NCBI RefSeq assembly: GCF_017498525.1
Contig: NZ_CP071796.1
Span: forward strand, 2,356,001 to 2,420,000
Direction of reading: 5' to 3'
Length of the DNA: 64,000 nt
Source of the DNA: Ottowia testudinis
GTDB taxonomy: Bacteria > Pseudomonadota > Gammaproteobacteria > Burkholderiales > Burkholderiaceae_C
In this document: positions 57,506 to 64,000 of the stretch, piece by piece
How positions within the stretch are numbered: the stretch's first letter is position 1
How the letters are laid out: every line of letters starts with the position of its first letter
Made by a program: the position numbers and the translations under genes
The notes under the pieces: model-generated
Seen by the model: only the letters and a program-made list of their open reading frames with translations
Database searches by the model: none
What the model was told of the DNA's origin: nothing

Positions 57506-58486
57506 ATGCACGCCTGGCTTTGCGAAAACCCCATCGGTGTCGACGCGCTGATCTGGAAGGAGCTGCCCACGCCGCAACCCGGCAAGGGCCAGGTGCTGAT
57601 CCGCATCCAGGCCGCGAGCCTGAACTTTCCCGACCTGCTGATCGTGCAGAACAAGTACCAGATGAAGCCTGAATTGCCCTTCGTGCCCGGCTCTGAATAC
57701 GCTGGCGTGATCGAGGCCGTGGGCGACGGTGTGACCGGCCTGCAGGCCGGCCAGGCGGTGGCTTGCCTCAGCGGCACCGGCGGCTTCGGCACCCACACGC
57801 TGGCGCCAGCCAAGCTGTGCATGCCGCTGCCACCGGGCTTTCCGCCGGTGGATGCGGCCGCTTTCATCATGATCTATGCCACCAGCCACCATGCGCTGCT
57901 GGACCGCGGCCAGCTGAAGGTGGGCGAAACCGTGCTGGTGCTGGGCGGCGCCGGCGGCGTGGGCATGTCGGCGATCCAAATCGCCAAGATCGCCGGCGCC
58001 CGGGTGATCGCTGCCGCGTCGACCGACGACAAATGCGCCTTCTGCCGTGAACTGGGCGCCGACGAGACCATCAACTACAGCACGCAGGATCTGCGCGAGC
58101 GTTTGAAGGAGCTGACCGGCGGCAAAGGGCCGGACGTGATCTATGACCCCGTCGGCGGCGACTTCACCGAGCCAGCCTTCCGCTCCATCGCCTGGCGCGG
58201 TCGGCACCTGGTGGTGGGATTTGCGGCAGGCGACATCCCGGCCGTCAAGATCAACCTGGCGCTGGTCAAGGGCGCCAGCATCGTCGGCGTGTTCTGGGGC
58301 GACTTCGCGCGGCGCGAGCCAGCCGCCAACGCCGCCATGATGCAGGAGCTGGCCACCTGGTACGCCCAGGGCAAGATCAAGCCCGTGATCGACCGCCAGA
58401 TGCCGATGAGCGAACTCAAAGACGCTTACGCACGCATGGGCTCGCGTGAGGTGATGGGCAAGCTGGTGCTGGTGAACGAATCGTGA
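57506..58486 (+). CDS. NADPH:quinone oxidoreductase-like zinc-independent MDR protein
   Basis: 326 residues of the medium-chain dehydrogenase/reductase superfamily (quinone oxidoreductase branch). GroES-like N-terminal half (QAASLNFPDLLIVQNKY, PFVPGSEYAGVIEAVG), then a Rossmann domain with VLVLGGAGGVGMSAIQIAK. No zinc-binding cysteine cluster. CAAGGAAG lies before ATG 57,506. The substrate is unknown; such enzymes reduce quinones or enones. Confidence 0.9.
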   Translation: MHAWLCENPIGVDALIWKELPTPQPGKGQVLIRIQAASLNFPDLLIVQNKYQMKPELPFVPGSEYAGVIEAVGDGVTGLQAGQAVACLSGTGGFGTHTLAPAKLCMPLPPGFPPVDAAAFIMIYATSHHALLDRGQLKVGETVLVLGGAGGVGMSAIQIAKIAGARVIAAASTDDKCAFCRELGADETINYSTQDLRERLKELTGGKGPDVIYDPVGGDFTEPAFRSIAWRGRHLVVGFAAGDIPAVKINLALVKGASIVGVFWGDFARREPAANAAMMQELATWYAQGKIKPVIDRQMPMSELKDAYARMGSREVMGKLVLVNES

Positions 58487-58489
58487 TTG

Positions 58490-58550
58490 CTATCCTTAGC
58501 ATAGCTGTTTGCGCTTGTCCAATGGGCGCTTGAGGCCTTTTTTATCTAAA
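58490..58550 (+). repeat. Dispersed palindromic repeat
   Basis: TAGCATAGCTGTTTGCGCTTG, loop TCCAAT, GGGCGCTTGAGGCC then T-rich. It begins four bases after the oxidoreductase stop and its T-run could also make it act as a terminator. Confidence 0.75.
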
Positions 58551-58683
58551 ATTCCATGACTCATCCGGCCACACAACCACCATGCATGGGCCTTGTCCTG
58601 CAGGCACGCGCGCGCCGAGCCGACCTGGCAGCCGATAACGGGTCGCCAAACTGCCAAGGCTCATGACTTTGAGGCTGCCGACC

Positions 58684-59154
58684 ATGAAAACCGCTCACCG
58701 CTCACACCCTCACCTGGCTATCACGTTGCTGATCGGCAGCGCCCTGCTCGCGGGTGCCTCGTCCGCGCAGGCGCAAATCAAGCGCTGGGTGGACGAGCGC
58801 GGCATGGTGCACTACGGCGATGCCGCGCCCCAAGCGCGCCCGGCCGGGGCGGTGACCAGCGTTGCGCCCACCGAGCCACTCACACCGGCGGAGCAGGCGG
58901 CCGCAGCCCAGCGCCTGCAGAAATACCGCGACCAGCTGGCCGAGCCGCCACAGGCGCCCGCCTCCGCCGCCTCGTCGCCGGCCGCGCGCGGGCTGCCCAC
59001 CGGCAACAGCTGCGCCGATCAATGGGCGCGCTACAACGCCGCATACGCCTGCATGGACCGGTATCGCATGACCCGCGGCGGCATCCGGCCCGAGGCGTTT
59101 GACAAGTGTCCGGTGGTGGCGCAGCCGAGCTGCCCCGCACCCGGAAGCCAATAG
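58684..59154 (+). CDS. DUF4124-domain exported protein
   Basis: 156 residues. Signal peptide (LAITLLIGSALLAGASSAQA) then the short DUF4124 motif QIKRWVDERGMVHYGDAAP, a Gln/Ala-rich helix, an Ala/Pro linker and a C-terminal part with four cysteines (NSCADQWARYNAAYACMDRY, KCPVVAQPSCP) probably in two disulfides. The role of the family is not established; DUF4124 domains often sit on envelope proteins, and the transglycosylase at 62,421 carries one too. Confidence 0.82.
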   Translation: MKTAHRSHPHLAITLLIGSALLAGASSAQAQIKRWVDERGMVHYGDAAPQARPAGAVTSVAPTEPLTPAEQAAAAQRLQKYRDQLAEPPQAPASAASSPAARGLPTGNSCADQWARYNAAYACMDRYRMTRGGIRPEAFDKCPVVAQPSCPAPGSQ

Positions 59155-59712
59155 GCGGCCCGGTCACGCTGCCCAAAGTTGAGCGCGGTGAACGTGAGCA
59201 GCGTCAACTGCTCGCGACAACTCATTCTTTGATAGCACCTTACGCTTTCTGCACAAGGACAGCGGCGGATTTCGCTGCCAAAGTCAAGCACCGCCTTCCA
59301 TGCGGTCACGAGCGGCCATGTGTTTGAGAAACCACTGTGAACCGCATGCCGCGTGGCCATGCAAGACAGACAAAACCTGTGGATCTCGAAAAAAAAGCGA
59401 CCCATCTCGATGCTGTCGAGGTAAGCCAGGGGCGAAACTGGAAAAAGCCTAGACCGGATATTTCATCGTGGCGAGGTCCAGCGCGCCCCGCAACGGGCGC
59501 GGCGGCACGTCCTGGCTAGCAGGGGCAGGTACCTTGGCAAGGATGGCCACTTAAGGCGAAAAGCCTTTTTGATCGCAACCCGCAGGGAATCTGCTTAAAA
59601 AAGCGTCAATCTAGGCGTGCGACGCAGTCCAGACCGGTGTCTGCGCAAGGAGCACAACAACCAGTGACTTTTTTTAGCAGGTTCACACGCCGAAAAATAG
59701 CGTTGACACGCC
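59155..59712 (+). other. Long intergenic region without a supported gene
   Basis: 558 bases. A partial dispersed repeat arm lies near 59,226-59,262 (TTTGATAGCACCTTACGC). Short frames are present on both strands but have no family pattern, signal peptide or ribosome-binding site. A small RNA is possible; no clear promoter-terminator pair was found. Confidence 0.4.
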
Positions 59713-59913
59713 CTAGCGCCGCCGGCCCTGGCGTTCTCGCGCCCGGCGCTGCTGGCGGGTTTCAGCCGCACGGGCGGCGGCCACATTCTTGGCGCGGCGC
59801 TTTTCGCGCCAGCCGCGCGACAGCCAGCGCCCCAGCGCAAAGCTGGCAGCCGCCGTGAGCAGCATCACCATAATGCCGGCTGCCGAGAGGTCGAGCCCCA
59901 TCGTCGCGCTCAC
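59713..59913 (-). CDS. Small membrane protein behind parC
   Basis: 66 residues. One membrane helix (about 12-30, [20 protein letters not shown]) followed by a very basic cytoplasmic tail ([19 protein letters not shown] to [11 protein letters not shown]). Its ATG overlaps the parC stop (ATGA), suggesting real, coupled translation. No family recognised; the positive tail could contact nucleic acid or lipid head groups. Confidence 0.6.
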   Translation of the reverse strand: MSATMGLDLSAAGIMVMLLTAAASFALGRWLSRGWREKRRAKNVAAARAAETRQQRRARERQGRRR

Positions 59914-62306
59914 TCCACCCGCACGATGCCCATGGGCTTGAAACCCAGGTCGGCCGCCTTGCCCTTGCGCGCGCGGGCGGCGCGGGCGTTGTTCAGGCTG
60001 CGGATTTCCAGCACCTCCTCGCGCGGCTTGCCGCCGCGGCCGATGCCGGTGATGCGCACGCTGCGCGTGTAGGCGGCGGCGCCGGCCAGCGTGTCCTTGG
60101 GCTCCAGGTCAATCAGGGTCAGGCCGCGGCCGCCTTTTTCCATCAGCTTCAATTCGCCAATTTCAAAAGTGAGAATGCGCCCCCCCGTGGAGGCGCAGGC
60201 CACGTGCGTGGCAGCTACGGTTTGTATAGCTGCTGGCGCTTGCCCCGCCTGCGCAAGAACCGGTTTTGGCTCTGAATTCAGCGATACCACCGACGGCCGG
60301 CAAATCTGTTCGCCCGCGCCCACCGTGATGAACGCCTTGCCGCCGCGCTGACGCGACAGCATGTGCTCGACGCGCGCCAGAAAGCCATAGCCACCCGATC
60401 CGGACAGCAGCAGCGTCACGCCCTCGGCACCGGCGAAGTAATGCAGCGGCTGCGTGCCGGCGTCCAGGTCAATCAGCGTGGTGATGGGCTGGCCGTCGCC
60501 ACGCGCGCCGGGCAGATTGGCGACCGGCACGGTGTACACACGGCCGTTGCCGCCAAACACCAGAAGGTTGTCCACCGTGCGGCATTCAAAGGTGCCGTGC
60601 AGGCCGTCGCCGGCCTTGAAGGCAAAGCCCGCCGCCTCGTGCCCGTGGCCCTGGCGCGCGCGCACCCATCCTTTCTCGCTGACGACCACGGTCACCGGCT
60701 CGTCGATGATCTTGACCTCGGCCACGGCGCGCTTCTCGGCCTGGATCAGCGTGCGGCGCGCGTCGGCGAACTGCTTGGCGTCGGCTTCAATCTCCTTGAT
60801 CATCAACCGGCGCAGGCTGGCCGGGCTGGCCAGGATGTCTTCCAGGCTGCCCTGCTCCTTGCGCAGTTCGGACAGTTCCTGCTCGATCTTGATGGCTTCG
60901 AGCCGCGCCAACTGGCGCAGGCGGATGTCGAGAATGTCGTCGGCCTGCCGGTCAGACAGATTGAAGCGCGCAATCAGCGCCGCCTTCGGCTCGTCCGACT
61001 CGCGGATGATGGCAATCACCTCGTCGATGTTCAGCAGCACCAGCTGCCGGCCTTCGAGGATGTGGATGCGGTCCAGCACCTTTTGCAGGCGGTGCTGGCT
61101 GCGGCGGGTGATGGTCTGCTGGCGGAATTCGACCCACTCCACCAGCATCTGCCGCAGCGACTTTTGCGTCGGCCGGCCGTCCAGCCCCACGCTGGTCAGG
61201 TTGATGGAGGCCGATGTTTCCAGGCTGGTATGCGCCAGCAGCGTGTGGATCAGCTCGTCCTGGCCGACGGTGCGGCTCTTGGGCTCGAACACGATGCGCA
61301 CCGGCGCGTCCTTGCTCGACTCATCGCGCACGGTGTCGAGCACGGCCAGCACCGTGGCCTTGGTCTGCGTCTGATCGGGCGTCAGCGCTTTCTTGCCGGT
61401 CTTGACCTTGGGGTTGGTCAGCTCTTCGATCTCTTCCAGCACCTTTTGCGTCGAGGCGCCGGGCGGCAGCTCGGTCACGACCAATTGCCACTGGCCGCGC
61501 GCCAGGTCTTCGATCTTCCAGCGCGCGCGCACCTTCAGGCTGCCGCGCCCGCCGCGGTAGGCGTCTTGAATGTCGCTGGCGGCGCTGATGATTTGGCCGC
61601 CGCCGGGATAGTCGGGGCCGGGAATGAGCGCGAACAGCTCGTCGTCCGCCAACTTTGGGTTTTTGACCAGGGCCACGCACGCATCCGCCACCTCGCGCAG
61701 GTTGTGGCTGGGGATTTCGGTGGCCAGGCCGACGGCGATACCACTGGCGCCGTTCAGCAGCGCAAACGGCAGGCGCGCCGGCAGTTGGCGCGGCTCCTGC
61801 TCGCGGCCGTCGTAATTCGGCTGGAAATCGACCGTGCCTTCGTCGATCTCATCGAGCAGCAGGCGCGTGATCTTGGACAAGCGCGCCTCGGTGTAGCGCA
61901 TGGCGGCGGCGCCGTCACCGTCCCGGCTGCCGAAGTTGCCCTGACCGTCGATCAACGGGTAGCGCTGGCTGAAGTCCTGCGCCATGCGCACCAGCGCCTC
62001 ATAGGCGGCGCTGTCGCCGTGCGGATGGTATTTGCCCAACACGTCACCCACCACGCGGGCGCTCTTGACCGGCGTGGCCGGCGTGTTGCCCGCCGCGCCG
62101 CCATAGCCGAGGCCCATGCGCTCCATGGCGTACAGGATGCGGCGCTGCACGGGCTTCTGCCCGTCGGCGACGTCGGGCAGCGCGCGGCCCTTGACGACAG
62201 AGAGGGCGTATTCGAGGTAGGCGCGTTGCGCGTAGGTGGCCAGCGCCAGGTCGTCGTCCGGCCCGGCACCGGCCCCGGTCAGGTCAAGGACCGTTTGATC
62301 GTTCAT
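59910..62306 (-). CDS. parC: DNA topoisomerase IV subunit A
   Basis: Decatenating type II topoisomerase, DNA-cleaving subunit. 798 residues. The catalytic tyrosine is Tyr138 in [10 protein letters not shown]. The quinolone-resistance region [14 protein letters not shown] keeps Ser99 and Glu103, so no common resistance change is seen. The C-terminal beta-pinwheel follows a long coiled-coil gate region and contains an inserted segment ([17 protein letters not shown]) encoded by a dispersed repeat copy at 60,221-60,265. Upstream on the same strand lie a transglycosylase gene and parE. Confidence 0.96.
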   Translation of the reverse strand: MNDQTVLDLTGAGAGPDDDLALATYAQRAYLEYALSVVKGRALPDVADGQKPVQRRILYAMERMGLGYGGAAGNTPATPVKSARVVGDVLGKYHPHGDSAAYEALVRMAQDFSQRYPLIDGQGNFGSRDGDGAAAMRYTEARLSKITRLLLDEIDEGTVDFQPNYDGREQEPRQLPARLPFALLNGASGIAVGLATEIPSHNLREVADACVALVKNPKLADDELFALIPGPDYPGGGQIISAASDIQDAYRGGRGSLKVRARWKIEDLARGQWQLVVTELPPGASTQKVLEEIEELTNPKVKTGKKALTPDQTQTKATVLAVLDTVRDESSKDAPVRIVFEPKSRTVGQDELIHTLLAHTSLETSASINLTSVGLDGRPTQKSLRQMLVEWVEFRQQTITRRSQHRLQKVLDRIHILEGRQLVLLNIDEVIAIIRESDEPKAALIARFNLSDRQADDILDIRLRQLARLEAIKIEQELSELRKEQGSLEDILASPASLRRLMIKEIEADAKQFADARRTLIQAEKRAVAEVKIIDEPVTVVVSEKGWVRARQGHGHEAAGFAFKAGDGLHGTFECRTVDNLLVFGGNGRVYTVPVANLPGARGDGQPITTLIDLDAGTQPLHYFAGAEGVTLLLSGSGGYGFLARVEHMLSRQRGGKAFITVGAGEQICRPSVVSLNSEPKPVLAQAGQAPAAIQTVAATHVACASTGGRILTFEIGELKLMEKGGRGLTLIDLEPKDTLAGAAAYTRSVRITGIGRGGKPREEVLEIRSLNNARAARARKGKAADLGFKPMGIVRVE
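60221..60265 (-). repeat. Dispersed repeat inserted in frame inside parC
   Basis: TGTATAGCTGCTGGCGCTTG, loop CCCCGC, CTGCGCAAGAACCGG. It matches the left arm and core of the family and is translated as part of the ParC C-terminal domain. Confidence 0.65.
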
Positions 62307-62420
62307 TCAATGCAAAGGGGTAGGACTTGCGCAATCTGGTGGGATCTCGCCCCTTGTCGCCTAGCGACGCCAAAGGGGAATTTGCTCTTGCGTCAGTCGT
62401 GAAAAAAGAAAAAGGAAATT

Positions 62421-63392
62421 TCAGCCTCCGGTGGCCTGGGCGACATCGCGCGCCTCGGCCCCGGGTGCCGGCAGGGTGAAACGCACGGGGGTCAAGCTGG
62501 CCGCCGCCTCGGACGCCCCCGAGCCTACCGGACTGCTGTTGGCTGCCCGCCTGTCGCCGCCGGGCAGCTCCACGCGCACACGCCCACTGGCCCGGCCCAC
62601 CGCGCGGGCGTTAGGCTGCGCCATCACCTGGGGGGGCTTGAACACGGTGTAAAGCCCCATCACGGTTTTGACGTAGCCCTGGGTTTCCTTGAAGTTGGGA
62701 ATCTTGTTGCCGGCGCGCTGCACGGCGCCCTCGCCCGCGTTATAGGCGGCCACGGCCAATTCGGTATCGCCGTTGAACAGCTTGATCAAATGAGCCAGGT
62801 AACGGGTGCCGGTGTTGATGTTGATTTGCGGATCGGTCAGCTTTTGTTCGGCGGTACGCGCGGGCAGCAGTTGGCCCTTGCGATCCTTGTGCGCCTCTTT
62901 GTCGGCCACCACGCCGTAGCGCGCGGCGGTGGGGGGCATCAACTGCATCAATCCGACGGCGCCCTTGGGCGACACCGCCTGGGGGTCAAAGCCCGATTCA
63001 GCGGCAATCACGGCCTTCAACAGTTCGTAATCGACCTGATGCGCCTTGGCTGCGGCGCGAATATGCTGGCGCACGTTCTTGTAGCCCGTGGATTGATCGA
63101 GCAAGGCGAAGCGCTTGGGTACTTCGATGCCGGCGCGCGCGGCGGCGATGCTGGCGTTGCGGGTTTTCAGATCGGCCATGGCGTCGGCCGTCAGGTTCAG
63201 TTTGGAGAAGTCGGCGCCCTTGAAGAAGAGCTTGTAGCGCTCGTCCACGGGCGTGGCGGCGAAGTGGGTGATGCCACTTTCGTCCACATAAGCCCACAGG
63301 TCGGCGTGCGCCGAGATGTGCAAGAACGATAGCAACAAGCCAAGAAGATACGGCGGCCAGCGCCGAAAAAAGTGGAAAAACATGAGAGCCAT
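62421..63392 (-). CDS. Lytic transglycosylase with DUF4124 and SLT domains
   Basis: Cleaves peptidoglycan between MurNAc and GlcNAc. 323 residues. A signal peptide (YLLGLLLSFLHISAHA), a DUF4124-like start LWAYVDESGITHFAATPVD, then the SLT domain with catalytic Glu in KAVIAAESGFDPQAVSPKGAVGLMQL, followed by GTRYLAHLIKLFNGDTELAVAAYNAGEGAV. The C-terminal 70 residues are Pro/Ala/Ser-rich. Located between parE and parC. Confidence 0.92.
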   Translation of the reverse strand: MALMFFHFFRRWPPYLLGLLLSFLHISAHADLWAYVDESGITHFAATPVDERYKLFFKGADFSKLNLTADAMADLKTRNASIAAARAGIEVPKRFALLDQSTGYKNVRQHIRAAAKAHQVDYELLKAVIAAESGFDPQAVSPKGAVGLMQLMPPTAARYGVVADKEAHKDRKGQLLPARTAEQKLTDPQININTGTRYLAHLIKLFNGDTELAVAAYNAGEGAVQRAGNKIPNFKETQGYVKTVMGLYTVFKPPQVMAQPNARAVGRASGRVRVELPGGDRRAANSSPVGSGASEAAASLTPVRFTLPAPGAEARDVAQATGG

Positions 63393-63398
63393 GCGGAG

Positions 63399-64000
63399 TC
63401 AGATATCAATATCGACGGTGTCGCCGTGCAGTTCCATGAGCTCGCGCCGCGACGCGGCCTCGCCCTTGCCCATGAGCTTGGTCATCTCTGCCGCCGTCTG
63501 GTTGAAGTCAAACCGCCCCAATTGCACGGGCAGCAGGCGGCGAGTGTCGGGATTCAGTGTAGTTTCCCAAAGTTGCTCCGCGTTCATCTCGCCCAGGCCC
63601 TTGAAACGGCCAATCGTCCACTTTCCCTCGGAAACGCCGTCTTTGCGCAGCTTATCGAGAATCGCGGCCAACTCGCCCTCGTCCAGCGCATACATCTTGG
63701 CGGCCGGCTTTTTGGCCCGGGCGGGTGCATCCACCCGGAACAGCGGCGGCCGCGCCACGAACACATGCCCGGTCTCGATCAACTTGGGAAAGTGGCGGAA
63801 AAACAGCGTGAGCAGCAGCACCTGGATGTGCGAGCCGTCTACATCCGCATCCGAAAGTATGCAGATCTTGCCGTAGCGCAGGCCGCTCAGATCCACTTCG
63901 TCACCCGGCCCGTGCGGATCGACACCGATGGCGACCGAAATGTCATGAATCTCGGTATTAGCAAACAGCCGGTCGCGCTCGACCTCCCAGGTGTTGAGTA
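63399..64000 (-). CDS. parE: DNA topoisomerase IV subunit B, C-terminal part (cut by window edge)
   Basis: ATP-hydrolysing subunit of topoisomerase IV. Only about the last 200 residues are in the window. The TOPRIM metal motif ILSDADVDGSHIQVLLLTLFF, IGRFKGLGEMNAEQLWETT and the ending QTAAEMTKLMGKGEAASRREL are present. The frame is open to the right edge (NTWEVERDRLFANTEIHDIS), so the true start lies outside. Confidence 0.95.
   Translation of the reverse strand, partial: LNTWEVERDRLFANTEIHDISVAIGVDPHGPGDEVDLSGLRYGKICILSDADVDGSHIQVLLLTLFFRHFPKLIETGHVFVARPPLFRVDAPARAKKPAAKMYALDEGELAAILDKLRKDGVSEGKWTIGRFKGLGEMNAEQLWETTLNPDTRRLLPVQLGRFDFNQTAAEMTKLMGKGEAASRRELMELHGDTVDIDI

Noticed and set aside
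59155-59712. Small genes in the gap before the parC-linked membrane protein
   Set aside because: Candidate frames lack ribosome-binding sites, family patterns and consistent codon usage.

Overview
The window is about 64 kb of high-GC chromosome. It most likely comes from a betaproteobacterium of the order Burkholderiales, probably family Comamonadaceae. That is inferred from gene content, from surE-pcm-nlpD-rlmD and parE-slt-parC synteny, and from a roughly 50-bp palindromic repeat (core ATAGCTGC..GCGCTTG..CAAGCGC) scattered through it, which I associate from memory with that family. The genus cannot be told from sequence alone.

Core region 1 (1-9.3 kb) holds a yejAB-type peptide ABC importer, fabI, a periplasmic Lig E-type DNA ligase, a DUF465 protein, a large PLP-dependent amino-acid decarboxylase, an NfeD/SPFH membrane pair and tRNA-Ser(GGA).

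Accessory region (9.3-33 kb) starts directly behind tRNA-Ser and ends beside an IS4-family transposase remnant. At its head is a 1975-residue exported protein (two alpha-toroid domains, Ig-like domains, a propeller-like insert, one CxxCH motif and a C-terminal anchor). Its stop codon overlaps the start of an exported protein with a catalytically dead transglutaminase fold. Behind it lies a string of related copies. They share N-terminal and pre-toxin regions (up to a GAYEIEGG motif) but switch abruptly into different, AT-rich C-terminal tails. Each tail is followed within a few bases by a different small gene. One tail is a PD-(D/E)xK-type nuclease followed by an Imm52-like immunity gene; the others are hydrophobic and are followed by small membrane proteins. 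I read this as a polymorphic toxin array with full-length and orphan toxin-immunity modules. It is heavily rearranged: an IS200/IS605-type element cuts the nuclease copy, a 2.5-kb inversion with a TTGG crossover separates two copies from their 5' parts, and several single-base indels break frames.

Core region 2 (33-64 kb) holds rpiA, pyrD, a secreted lipoprotein serine protease, an S15/CocE-type hydrolase, an FAD oxidoreductase overlapping a histone-deacetylase-fold gene, and a complete thiamine operon read leftwards: TPP riboswitch, thiC, a BCS1-like AAA+ ATPase, thiO, thiS, an APC permease, thiG, a thiD-thiE fusion and thiD. After tRNA-Asn come rlmD, nlpD, pcm and surE, a quinone oxidoreductase, parC, a lytic transglycosylase and the 3' part of parE.

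Family names come from motif reading and memory; no database search was possible. Frameshifts in the repeated region could be real decay, phase variation or assembly error in repeats.
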